Shown: positions 1 to 6,763 of the stretch, piece by piece
How positions within the stretch are numbered: position 1 is the stretch's first letter
Layout: every line of letters begins with the position of its first letter
Source: JAFLUQ01 sp964442035
GTDB taxonomy: Bacteria; Bacillota; Clostridia; UMGS1883
NCBI GenBank assembly: GCA_964442035.1
Contig: CAYTWZ010000007.1
Span: 1 to 31,145, forward strand
Direction: 5' to 3'
DNA length: 31,145 bases
Made by a program: the position numbers and the translations under genes
Notes under the pieces: model-generated
Told to the model about the DNA's origin: nothing
Database searches by the model: none
Seen by the model: the letters and a program-made list of their open reading frames with translations, nothing else

Positions 1-1
1 T

Positions 2-30
2 TTGATAAAAAACAGCATATTTTTTATCAA
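2..30. repeat. AT-rich inverted repeat (possible terminator of an upstream gene)
   Basis: TTGATAAAAAA at 2-12 is the exact reverse complement of TTTTTTATCAA at 20-30, an 11 bp stem with a 7 nt loop. It lies at the window edge before the first gene. It could be the terminator of a gene outside the window, on either strand. The stem is almost all A/T and would be weak, so this is only a structural observation. Confidence 0.4.
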
Positions 31-98
31 TCAAAGCACAAATTCCTAATGTTTTTTGCAACATTATGTTATATAATTAGCTAAAGAAGGTGTATTCA

Positions 99-740
99 TT
101 GAAAGTAACCGTTAAAAAATACGCGTTATTTCTTATTGGGCTCTTTATCGCCGCAATGGGGGTGGCTCTTTCCACTAAGGCGGGACTGGGCACCTCACCG
201 GTGGCATCCGTTCCGTACTCTATATCTTTGCTTAACCACGCCCTGTCCTTTGGCTGGTGGCTGAATTTATGGAGCGTACTCCAAATTCTTGTCCAAGTCG
301 TACTGCTACGCGGCAAATGCAACCCTGTGGAAATTATTATACAAACAGTTCTTGCATTTGTATACGGATATATGACCGACTTTTCCTGTATGCTGATCGA
401 CGGCATACAGGCAGACACCTACGCCCTTCAATTCGGGGTCATGATGTTAAGCTGTCTTGTACTTGGCTTAGGTATATGGATACAGTTCAAGGGCGGCGTT
501 GCAATGCTGCCGGGAGAAGCCATGAACAGAGCGATCAGTGAGGTCACCGGAAAACGCTATGAGAATATCAAAATTTTCTTTGATGTGCTGTATATCGCGG
601 CGGCGGTTGTTATCTGCTTTATCTTTATCGGAAAGCCGGAGGGCGTCCGTGAAGGTAGCATTATTGCTGCCTTGCTTATCGGCAATATTATCAAAATTTA
701 CAACCGTCTGTTTGACAGGCTGACGAAAAATGGGCAGTAA
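99..740 (+). CDS. YczE/YitT-like integral membrane protein (DUF6198 type)
   Basis: This gene encodes a hydrophobic protein of 213 residues with about five membrane segments. The N-terminal pattern (KYALFLIGLFIAAMGVALSTKAGLGTSP) and the later GVAMLPGEAMNRAI and KIFFDVLYI segments resemble the YczE/YyaS/YitT group of Firmicute membrane proteins, whose function is unknown. I chose the TTG start at 99 because AGAAGGTG at 85-92 is a good ribosome binding site 6 nt upstream. The alternative GTG at 90 lies inside that site. A TATAAT box at 72-77 may be its -10, but no good -35 is visible and the leader would be very short. It stands alone: the next genes are on the other strand. The family assignment is by pattern recognition; no transport substrate can be inferred. 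Confidence 0.7.
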   Translation: MKVTVKKYALFLIGLFIAAMGVALSTKAGLGTSPVASVPYSISLLNHALSFGWWLNLWSVLQILVQVVLLRGKCNPVEIIIQTVLAFVYGYMTDFSCMLIDGIQADTYALQFGVMMLSCLVLGLGIWIQFKGGVAMLPGEAMNRAISEVTGKRYENIKIFFDVLYIAAAVVICFIFIGKPEGVREGSIIAALLIGNIIKIYNRLFDRLTKNGQ

Positions 741-914
741 TACGGGGCTCTTACCTCCTGCGGAAAAAAGGACATTCTAAGATGTGCATAAAGCATCGAA
801 AAAAGGTTGTGGTGAACAAAAGGCGTTATGAGTGCGCCTGTAAACAATGGCCGACGCGAACACGCCTTTTTGCAGAGAATGAGCAGTGGCATGAGCGAGT
901 TATGGCTTTTTTTC
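741..914. other. Gene-free spacer with a GGCGT/ACGCC hairpin
   Basis: No credible coding frame lies between the membrane gene and the tRNA terminator. AAAAGGCGT at 818-826 can pair with ACGCCTTTT at 862-870, and a smaller GGCG/CGCC stem is nested inside. The 3' arm ends in five T, so this may be a poor terminator for the upstream + strand gene. I see nothing else in this stretch. Confidence 0.35.
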
Positions 915-954
915 AAAAAAAAAAAGCAGAGCAAACAATACAATGTTTGCTCTG
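915..954 (-). terminator. Intrinsic terminator of tRNA-Leu
   Basis: An 11 bp perfect stem (927-937 with 944-954, six-base loop) is followed, reading on the minus strand, by a run of T (complement of the A run at 915-925). It starts seven bases after the 3' CCA of the tRNA gene and is a textbook Rho-independent terminator. Confidence 0.9.
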
Positions 955-960
955 ACGATG

Positions 961-1043
961 TGGTGCGAGAGACGGGACTTGAACCCGTATGATCGCTCAC
1001 ACGCACCTTAAACGTGCGCGTATACCAATTCCGCCACTCTCGC
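961..1043 (-). tRNA. tRNA-Leu, anticodon AAG
   Basis: The minus strand folds as a class II tRNA of 83 nt with encoded CCA. The 7 bp acceptor stem is GCGAGAG with CTCTCGC and the discriminator base is A. The 3 bp D stem is GCG/CGC with the loop GAATTGGTATA. The anticodon stem is CACGT/GCGTG with loop TTAAGGT. A long variable arm follows, and the T arm is ACGGG-TTCAAGT-CCCGT. With U33 fixed, bases 34-36 read AAG, so it decodes CUU (and more codons if A34 becomes inosine). A shifted stem CGCAC/GTGCG would give the nonsense-reading anticodon UUA and does not fit the D-stem spacing. The leucine identity is firm from the long variable arm and the A discriminator. A34 in a leucine tRNA is uncommon in bacteria. 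Confidence 0.93.
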
Positions 1044-1079
1044 ATTTAAGGCGGATGCCATGACCCTGACGACTTGTTT

Positions 1080-1108
1080 AGTATAGCATAGTTTATTTTG
1101 TTTGTCAA
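1080..1108 (-). promoter_or_regulatory. Promoter of tRNA-Leu
   Basis: Reading on the minus strand, TTGACA (complement of 1103-1108) is followed by a 17 bp spacer and TATACT (complement of 1080-1085). The predicted start lies about 30 nt before the mature 5' end of the tRNA, which leaves a short leader for RNase P. Near-consensus sigma-A promoter. Confidence 0.85.
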
Positions 1109-1127
1109 TAGTTTTTTTTCAAAAAAA

Positions 1128-1829
1128 TCAACTTTTATTGCGTTCTTTTTCACCCTGCCTGTTCTGAATAAACGCTTTGCCGTCATCTGTAACATTCATG
1201 TAGAAAATTTCCTTTGGGGATTTCACCCCCCGTTCCTTAAGCAACTTCATGACCCGCTCACGGCTGATCCCGGCGGCTCTCAGACCGCTTTCCCTTATCT
1301 TCCCGTCAGCAATGACCGTATGAGGGAGGTGTGTCTGTACAGGCTTAAGATTAAGATCCTCGCAGGTTACGGGACGGCTTTGCTCGTTGGGTATAATAGA
1401 TATCTGGCCGTTAGTTTCCAATATCACTGTATCAACCTCGGATATCTGGCTGTAGCCGGAAAGTCTCAATTGCTCCAGAAGGTCATCAAGGCTGAGACGC
1501 AAACGCTTAAGCATATTAAACTGGATACGGCCGTTTTGTACAATTATTACAGGACGACCCGTGATGACAGTACGGCAGAATTCGCTTTTTATCACCAAAA
1601 CCGACAGTACAAGCTCCACCGCGGCAAGGCTAAGCACGGGAATAATGCCCTCCCACAGGGAGACAGACTTATCCTCAATGGGGATAGATGCCAGTTCGCT
1701 TATCATGATTGCCGCAACAAGCTCCGACGGCTGAAGCTCCCCAAGCTGGCGCTTACCCATTATACGCAGGGTCGAAATGACTACCAGATATAGAATAAGC
1801 GTACGGTAAAACAATTGCATCCCAAACAT
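1128..1829 (-). CDS. DUF421 / YetF-family membrane protein
   Basis: The protein has 233 residues. Near the N-terminus is the family hallmark MGKRQLGELQPSELV followed by a second hydrophobic stretch. After three membrane segments a cytoplasmic region contains GRPVIIVQNGRI and RLSLDDLLEQLR, typical of DUF421 (YetF/YrbG/YdfR group of Bacillus). That family is linked in bacilli to spore and envelope membranes; its biochemical role is unknown. I chose ATG at 1829 rather than an in-frame ATG at 1934, because GAAAGGATGG lies just upstream and family members begin a few residues before the first membrane segment. The longer frame would run through the divergent promoter region. No clear terminator follows, so reading into the tRNA-Leu gene is possible, although that gene has its own promoter. 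Confidence 0.88.
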   Translation of the reverse strand: MFGMQLFYRTLILYLVVISTLRIMGKRQLGELQPSELVAAIMISELASIPIEDKSVSLWEGIIPVLSLAAVELVLSVLVIKSEFCRTVITGRPVIIVQNGRIQFNMLKRLRLSLDDLLEQLRLSGYSQISEVDTVILETNGQISIIPNEQSRPVTCEDLNLKPVQTHLPHTVIADGKIRESGLRAAGISRERVMKLLKERGVKSPKEIFYMNVTDDGKAFIQNRQGEKERNKS

Positions 1830-1842
1830 TCCATCCTTTCTC

Positions 1843-1871
1843 TTGACAAAGAGAGGTTTTTTGTATACAAT
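1843..1871 (+). promoter_or_regulatory. Promoter of the ygiQ-like gene
   Basis: TTGACA at 1843-1848, a 17 bp spacer and TACAAT at 1866-1871 form a near-consensus sigma-A promoter about 40 nt before the radical SAM gene. The -10 is half of a perfect 16 bp palindrome (1866-1881), so the opposite strand also carries TACAAT facing the DUF421 gene, though its -35 is weak. Confidence 0.8.
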
Positions 1872-1917
1872 ATATATTGTAACCTGATTTTTCTCATAAA
1901 TACAAAGGGATGGTATT

Positions 1918-3822
1918 ATGCCTTTTTTACCCATTTCAAAACAGGATATGGATAAGCTTGGATGGGAATTTTATGACTTTTTATATATTTCAGCCGACGC
2001 CTATGTGGATCACCCGTCCTTCGGCACAGCCATACTTAGCCGTCTGCTGGAGGCTGAGGGATATCGGGTAGCGATCTGTGCCCAGCCTGACGTAACCACG
2101 CCTGACAGCCTGCTTTGCTACGGGCGGCCTCGGCTTGGGGTATTGATATCAGGAGGGGTCATCGACTCCATGGTAAACCACTACACCGCCGCCCGGAAAA
2201 AGCGCAGTCAGGACGTATACTCCCCCGGAGGGAAGGCCGGATACAGACCGGATCGGGCTACTATCGTGTACGGTAATCTGGTGCGCCGGGCCTTTGGGAA
2301 AATACCGCTGATTGTTGGCGGAACGGAAGCCAGCCTGCGACGGTTTTCCCACTATGACTACTGGGATGACAATGTCCGCCGGAGCATAATATTTGACAGC
2401 CGGGCCGATTTGATCTCATTTGGCATGGGTGAAAAAAGCATTATTGAGATCGCCAACGCTTTGGCTGACGGGACACCCGTCAGCTTGATAACAGGCATAC
2501 GAGGCACCTGCTATATCGCGGACAATCCGCCCAAGAACGCGGTCATTTTGCCATCATATGAAGAGACGCTGGAAAGCAAGGAGGCGTATGCCAAAGCCGC
2601 AGCTGTACAGTACTATGAGCAGGATCCTATACGGGGCAAAATACTTGCCCAAAAGCACGGCGGCAAGTATGTAGTGCAAAATCCGATGAGCGCTCCCCTC
2701 ACTCGCAGCGAGATGGACAGGGTTTACGCACTGCCATATGAACGCGCCTACCACCCCTGCTACGAAAAGGACGGCGGCATTCCGGCATTGAAAGAAGTAA
2801 AGTTTTCTATCACGAGCAGCCGTGGATGCTTTGGGAGCTGTTCCTTCTGCGCAATAACCTTTCATCAGGGAAGAATCATCCAGTCCCGCTCACACCAGTC
2901 CATACTTCAAGAAGCGGAAAAGCTCACATGGGACAAGGACTTTAAGGGCTACATTCATGATGTGGGCGGGCCCACAGCCAACTTCCGCAATCCAGCCTGT
3001 GAAAAACAGACAAAGCAGGGCGCCTGCCGGGATCGGCAATGTCTGTATCCGGACATCTGCCCGGCGGCAAAGGTTGACCACAGCGATTATGTTGAGCTGT
3101 TAAGGAAACTCAGGGATCTGCCAAGAGTAAAGAAGGTCTTTATCCGCAGCGGCATACGCTATGACTACTGCCTCCGTGACAAAGACGACACCTTTTTCCG
3201 GGAGCTGTGCAAGCACCATATCAGCGGTCAGCTAAAGGTAGCGCCGGAACACATATCGGATAACGTGCTTAGGTATATGGGCAAGCCGGGAGTTAAAGTA
3301 TACAATGAATTTAAGGACAAATTCTACCGGATAAACAGGGAAATCGGCAAGGAACAGTACCTTGTCCCCTATCTCATGAGCAGCCATCCGGGAAGTACAA
3401 TAAACGACGCCATTGAACTGGCGCTGTATCTGAAGGAAAACAATATCCACCCCGAGCAGGTACAGGATTTTTACCCTACGCCGGGAACCTTGAGCACGGC
3501 TATGTTTTATACAGGGATAGACCCCCGTACCATGAAGCGGGTCTATGTTCCAAAAAGCCCTAAGGAAAAAGCCATGCAACGTGCGCTGCTGCAATGGTCC
3601 CGGCCCGAAAACTATGAGCTGGTGCGGGAAGCCCTCATAAAGGCAAACCGCCGCGACCTGATCGGCTTTGGTGAGAATTGTCTTATAAGGCCCCGGATAA
3701 GGGAATCAAACGAAAGGAGAAACCAAAATGTCAGCACAAATCTTAGACGGAAAAGCCCTGTCGGCAAAAATAAAAGAGGATCTGAAGGTCAAGGCCGAGG
3801 CTTTGGCAGCAAAGGGCGTTAA
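1918..3822 (+). CDS. YgiQ-family radical SAM protein
   Basis: This 634-residue protein has the YgiQ arrangement. An N-terminal domain (about 1-230) contains IVGGTEASLRRFSHYDYWDD. The radical SAM core follows, with Cys304, Cys308 and Cys311 in a CX3CX2C motif (RGCFGSCSFC) that would bind the 4Fe-4S cluster and S-adenosylmethionine. Then come KVAPEHISD and YLMSSHPGST, conserved in the family, and an Arg/Lys/Gly-rich C-terminal tail. A further Cys-rich stretch around residues 360-385 is also typical. The reaction catalysed by YgiQ proteins is not established. AAAGGGA at 1904-1910 is a well-placed ribosome binding site for ATG 1918. The last 95 nt overlap the start of folD in another frame, so the two genes are co-transcribed and probably translationally coupled. 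Confidence 0.93.
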   Translation: MPFLPISKQDMDKLGWEFYDFLYISADAYVDHPSFGTAILSRLLEAEGYRVAICAQPDVTTPDSLLCYGRPRLGVLISGGVIDSMVNHYTAARKKRSQDVYSPGGKAGYRPDRATIVYGNLVRRAFGKIPLIVGGTEASLRRFSHYDYWDDNVRRSIIFDSRADLISFGMGEKSIIEIANALADGTPVSLITGIRGTCYIADNPPKNAVILPSYEETLESKEAYAKAAAVQYYEQDPIRGKILAQKHGGKYVVQNPMSAPLTRSEMDRVYALPYERAYHPCYEKDGGIPALKEVKFSITSSRGCFGSCSFCAITFHQGRIIQSRSHQSILQEAEKLTWDKDFKGYIHDVGGPTANFRNPACEKQTKQGACRDRQCLYPDICPAAKVDHSDYVELLRKLRDLPRVKKVFIRSGIRYDYCLRDKDDTFFRELCKHHISGQLKVAPEHISDNVLRYMGKPGVKVYNEFKDKFYRINREIGKEQYLVPYLMSSHPGSTINDAIELALYLKENNIHPEQVQDFYPTPGTLSTAMFYTGIDPRTMKRVYVPKSPKEKAMQRALLQWSRPENYELVREALIKANRRDLIGFGENCLIRPRIRESNERRNQNVSTNLRRKSPVGKNKRGSEGQGRGFGSKGR

Positions 3823-4585
3823 GCCCGGTCTGGCGGTAATAATAGTAGGCGATGATCCGGCCAGCCGCGTATACGTGAACAACAAGAAAAAGGCCTGTGA
3901 GGTATGCTCCATCATGAGCGAGGAATACGCTCTCCCCGCCGAAACCACCGAGGAGGATCTGCTGGAGCTTATAGACAGGCTCAACAAGCGCAGCGATATA
4001 CACGGTATATTGGTACAGCTTCCACTGCCGAAGCATATCGACAGCGAAAAGGTGCTCCTTACCATTGACTATCGAAAGGACGTTGACGCCTTCCATCCGG
4101 TAAATGTGGGTAAGATAATGATCGGCAATTTTGACTTCCTGCCCTGTACGCCTGCGGGAGTAATGGAGCTGATAAGGCTTACGGGCATTGAGATAAGCGG
4201 CAAAGAATGCGTAGTGGTAGGCCGGAGCAATATTGTGGGCAAGCCCATGGCAATGCTGCTGCTCCACCGAAACGGAACTGTGACCATCTGCCACAGCCGA
4301 ACCCAAAACCTCAAGGAAGTCTGCCGCCGGGCGGACATACTGGTTTCGGCAGTGGGCAAGGCCAACTTTATTACCGCTGATATGGTCAAGGAGGGGGCGA
4401 TCGTCATTGATGTGGGAATGAACCGTCTTGACGGCAAGCTGTGCGGTGATGTAAAGTTTGACGAGGTAAGCGAAAAAGCCTCCGCCATAACCCCTGTACC
4501 GGGCGGAGTAGGTCCTATGACCATAGCTATGCTGATGAAGAACACTGTTAAGGCTGCTGCTCTGACCTTAGAAAAAAATCCTTAA
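3728..4585 (+). CDS. folD: Bifunctional methylenetetrahydrofolate dehydrogenase / methenyltetrahydrofolate cyclohydrolase FolD
   Basis: FolD interconverts 5,10-methylene-, 5,10-methenyl- and 10-formyl-tetrahydrofolate in the cytoplasm, supplying one-carbon units to purine and formyl-methionine synthesis. The 285-residue length is normal. The active-site tyrosine and lysine are in SRVYVNNKKKA (Tyr49 and Lys53, the latter matching Lys54 of the E. coli enzyme). QLPLPKH and KDVDAFHP form the folate site; most homologues have Gly where this one has Ala121. GRSNIVGKPMAMLL is the NAD(P)-binding loop and PVPGGVGPMT the C-terminal signature. AAAGGAG at 3714-3720 precedes ATG 3728, which lies inside the end of the ygiQ-like gene. 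A hairpin with a T-rich tail at 4793-4830 lies beyond the inserted repeat element and is the best terminator candidate. Confidence 0.97.
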   Translation: MSAQILDGKALSAKIKEDLKVKAEALAAKGVKPGLAVIIVGDDPASRVYVNNKKKACEVCSIMSEEYALPAETTEEDLLELIDRLNKRSDIHGILVQLPLPKHIDSEKVLLTIDYRKDVDAFHPVNVGKIMIGNFDFLPCTPAGVMELIRLTGIEISGKECVVVGRSNIVGKPMAMLLLHRNGTVTICHSRTQNLKEVCRRADILVSAVGKANFITADMVKEGAIVIDVGMNRLDGKLCGDVKFDEVSEKASAITPVPGGVGPMTIAMLMKNTVKAAALTLEKNP

Positions 4586-4609
4586 GAAGCACGCCTTTCT
4601 CATGAAGCA

Positions 4610-4788
4610 TTAAAGAAGCGCCGATTAATTCTAAAACGAATGCTTATTGGTGAGGAAATTTTTTCTCGCAGCAAGGCAAAAAGCGCATGAATATTTGATG
4701 TATCTTGGGCTTTTTAACCGAGCTGTGAGAAGCTCCACTTCAAGTAGCGTTTTAAGTCGTAGGCGTGGATTATTCAGCGTTCCCTTAA
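4610..4788 (-). mobile_element. MITE-like element, copy A
   Basis: The element covers 4614-4784 and is flanked on both sides by TTAA (4610-4613 and 4785-4788), a plausible target duplication. Its ends are imperfect inverted repeats: AGAAGCGCCGATTAATTC on the left and, reading inward on the other strand, GGGAACGCTGAATAATCC on the right. Read on the minus strand it aligns along its whole length with copy B, including a 22-base identical run (4671-4692 here, 16090-16111 in copy B). It encodes nothing. It resembles a miniature inverted-repeat transposable element that a transposase elsewhere would move. The parent transposase is not in the window. Confidence 0.8.
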
Positions 4789-4792
4789 TCAC

Positions 4793-4830
4793 AAACGAGC
4801 GTAGGTCTGTTGATCTACGCTCGTTTTGTT
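4793..4830 (+). terminator. Hairpin, likely folD terminator
   Basis: AAACGAGCGTAG at 4793-4804 pairs perfectly with CTACGCTCGTTT at 4815-4826, a 12 bp stem. The T-rich tail TTTGTT closes it on the + strand. It is the first terminator-like structure after folD, separated from the gene by element copy A, which suggests that copy A was inserted between folD and its terminator. Confidence 0.65.
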
Positions 4831-4860
4831 CAATAAGGCGCGCAGCGCCGTCATTCAACG

Positions 4861-4890
4861 TTTCGGTGGGAGATTGATCTCCCACCGAAA
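4861..4890. repeat. Perfect 14 bp-arm palindrome
   Basis: TTTCGGTGGGAGAT at 4861-4874 and ATCTCCCACCGAAA at 4877-4890 are exact reverse complements separated by two bases. It is the middle of three stacked hairpins between folD and galE and could serve as a bidirectional terminator or transcript-end stabiliser. Confidence 0.7.
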
Positions 4891-4939
4891 AACGAAAGCG
4901 GAGCCCGCCGCCTATAGAGGCGGGGGACATCTTTCGTTT
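4890..4939 (-). terminator. Hairpin, likely galE terminator
   Basis: AAACGAAAG at 4890-4898 pairs with CTTTCGTTT at 4931-4939, and CCGCC at 4908-4912 pairs inside with GGCGG at 4919-4923. It starts eight bases after the galE stop codon. On the minus strand the stem ends in CTTTCGTTTTTCGG, a T-rich tail suited to termination. Confidence 0.65.
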
Positions 4940-4947
4940 AGTTATTT

Positions 4948-5961
4948 TCAGTTAAGGCCGTTGGGGTTATTCTTCTGCCAGTTCCATGTGTCACGGCACA
5001 TATCCTCAATAGTTTTTTCGGCGGTCCAGCCCAAAAGCTCCTTAGCCTTGGTAGGATCGGAATAGCACTGGGGAACATCACCGGCACGGCGGGGCTGTAT
5101 TTCATAGTTAAGGTCAATATTGTTGACCTTCATAAAGCTGTTTACTATATCCATAACGCTGTAGCCTACGCCTGTACCAAGGTTGATGGGCTCCGCTCCC
5201 TTATGTGTTGCGGCATATTCGATAGCCTTGCAGTGACCCTTAGCCAAGTCAACAACATGTATGTAATCTCTTACGCAGGTACCGTCGGGAGTGGGATAAT
5301 CGTCACCGAAAACGCCAAGCTTAGGCAGCTTGCCGATAGCGACCTGAGAAATATAGGGCATAAGGTTGTTGGGGATACCGTTGGGATCCTCACCGATACG
5401 ACCGCTTTCGTGTGCGCCGATGGGGTTGAAATAACGAAGAAGTACAACGCTGAGATCAGGGTTAGCCGCACACGCGTCACGGAAGATCTGCTCAGACATG
5501 ATCTTGGTCCAGCCATAGGGGCTGCTTGTCTTATATGCGGGCATATCCTCTGTCAGCGGAACCTTCTCAGGCACGCCGTAAACTGTAGCGGAGGAACTGA
5601 ACACGATATTGTTAACGTGATGCTTTTCCATTACCTCAAGAAGTGTGATGGTAGAGTCCAGATTGTTGCGATAATAGCGAATGGGAATCTTGCAGCTCTC
5701 GCCCACAGCCTTAAGACCGGCGAAATGGATTATGCAGTCGATCTCATTTTCGGAGAAAATCTTGTCCATAGCGTCATAATCGGTGGCATCTGCTTCATAG
5801 AATTTAAAATCCTTGCCGCTGATTTCCCTGATCCTGTTAAGCGCCTCAGGCTTAGAATTGCTGTAATTGTCAACAATAATAACTTCATGTCCCAGAGCCA
5901 GCAGCTCAATACAGGTGTGGGAGCCGATATATCCGGCGCCGCCTGTAAGTAATACCTTCAT
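4948..5961 (-). CDS. galE: UDP-glucose 4-epimerase GalE
   Basis: GalE interconverts UDP-glucose and UDP-galactose in the cytoplasm, linking galactose use (Leloir pathway) to envelope polysaccharide precursors. The 337-residue length matches the family. TGGAGYIGSH near residues 6-15 is the NAD-binding Rossmann loop. Ser124 (in SSSATVYG), Tyr149 and Lys153 (in SPYGWTK) form the catalytic triad at the same numbers as in the E. coli enzyme. The sugar-binding NNLMPYISQVA and CVRDYIHVVDL segments are present. GAAAGGATG is a suitable ribosome binding site upstream of ATG 5961. It is transcribed alone, with no other gal genes nearby, from a promoter that diverges from the LOG-family operon. Confidence 0.97.
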   Translation of the reverse strand: MKVLLTGGAGYIGSHTCIELLALGHEVIIVDNYSNSKPEALNRIREISGKDFKFYEADATDYDAMDKIFSENEIDCIIHFAGLKAVGESCKIPIRYYRNNLDSTITLLEVMEKHHVNNIVFSSSATVYGVPEKVPLTEDMPAYKTSSPYGWTKIMSEQIFRDACAANPDLSVVLLRYFNPIGAHESGRIGEDPNGIPNNLMPYISQVAIGKLPKLGVFGDDYPTPDGTCVRDYIHVVDLAKGHCKAIEYAATHKGAEPINLGTGVGYSVMDIVNSFMKVNNIDLNYEIQPRRAGDVPQCYSDPTKAKELLGWTAEKTIEDMCRDTWNWQKNNPNGLN

Positions 5962-5999
5962 TATTATACATCCTTTCTTTTATCAATATCCTTGTTAAT

Positions 6000-6028
6000 A
6001 TTATACAACGAAAAACATTGTTTGTAAA
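6000..6028 (-). promoter_or_regulatory. Promoter of galE
   Basis: On the minus strand, TTTACA (complement of 6023-6028), a 17 bp spacer and TATAAT (complement of 6000-6005). Only one base differs from the sigma-A consensus. The leader is about 30 nt. No catabolite-response site was recognised around it. Confidence 0.82.
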
Positions 6029-6089
6029 GTGGTTTAGTGGGATTTTTAAGAACAATTTTTTGCGCTTTAAGCCAAACAGGTGTTTTTTA

Positions 6090-6119
6090 TTGACAATCGG
6101 CATAAAATTATGTTATACT
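6090..6119 (+). promoter_or_regulatory. Promoter of the LOG-family/phosphatase operon
   Basis: TTGACA at 6090-6095, an 18 bp spacer and TATACT at 6114-6119, followed by a leader of about 55 nt to ATG 6181. It diverges from the galE promoter about 60 bp away. Confidence 0.78.
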
Positions 6120-6180
6120 AATCACAAGCATACATCCGTTATTTAAAGATCAGACATCAAAATTATAGGAGAGATAGTGT

Positions 6181-6762
6181 ATGAAAATATGCGTATTCGG
6201 CGCCGCGTCCGAAAGCATCGATCAGGCTTACAAGGATGCGACGGAGGAGATGGGCGCGCTCTTGGCCCAAAGAGGGCACGAGCTGGTATTCGGGGCCGGA
6301 AGAAACGGCCTCATGGGCGCCGTGGCAAGGGGATTTAAAAAGGGCGGCGGTTATATTTACGGAGTGATACCCCACTTTTTCCGGGAAGAAAATGTCGAGG
6401 AAATATACGAGCTCTGTGACAGGCTGATATATACCGACACGATGCATCAGCGTAAGCAGACTATGGAGGACAAGGCGGAGGCTTTTATCATAGTTCCCGG
6501 AGGAATTGGAACCTTTGAGGAACTTTTTGAGATTCTGACCCTGCGTCAGCTTGGAAGGCACAACAAGCCAATCATAATATATAACCTTAAGGGCTTTTAC
6601 AACGAGCTTATTTCGGCACTGGAAAACGCGGCGGGAAAGGGCTTTATCAAGGAGGGCTGCCTCCGGCTTTACAAATGTGCCGAAAACGTGGAGGACGTCA
6701 TCAGACTTATAGAAGATGATACCGTTCAGACGTTCAGCCTTAAGGATCTTAAAGAGGGATAA
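6181..6762 (+). CDS. LOG-family (TIGR00730) Rossmann-fold protein
   Basis: This is a 193-residue cytoplasmic protein of the lysine-decarboxylase-like/LOG family. Plant and several bacterial members are nucleoside 5'-monophosphate phosphoribohydrolases, which release the base from AMP or cytokinin nucleotides. The nucleotide-binding loop GAGRNGLMG (residues 38-46; usually GGGxxGLMG) is present. Arg91-Lys92 (MHQRKQTM) and PGGIGTFEE (106-114) are the catalytic signatures. AGGAGA at 6167-6172 supports ATG 6181. The next gene starts one base after its stop, so the two form an operon with a histidine phosphatase. A shared role in nucleotide or sugar-phosphate clean-up is possible but only inferred. 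Confidence 0.9.
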   Translation: MKICVFGAASESIDQAYKDATEEMGALLAQRGHELVFGAGRNGLMGAVARGFKKGGGYIYGVIPHFFREENVEEIYELCDRLIYTDTMHQRKQTMEDKAEAFIIVPGGIGTFEELFEILTLRQLGRHNKPIIIYNLKGFYNELISALENAAGKGFIKEGCLRLYKCAENVEDVIRLIEDDTVQTFSLKDLKEG

Positions 6763-6763
6763 A

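Larger units (their letters stand above)
4586..4947. other. Gene-free block between convergent folD and galE
   Basis: These 362 bases hold no credible gene. They contain, in order, repeat-element copy A and three consecutive strong hairpins, which are listed separately. Short frames across the block encode only translations of the repeat element. Confidence 0.8.

Noticed and set aside
698..1045. 115-codon minus-strand frame
   Set aside because: It is a translation of the tRNA-Leu gene, its terminator and the end of the neighbouring gene.
1098..1793. 231-codon + strand frame antisense to the DUF421 gene
   Set aside because: The minus-strand product has clear DUF421 motifs; this frame has none.
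5203..5952. 249-codon frame antisense to galE
   Set aside because: A shadow of galE, with no family resemblance.
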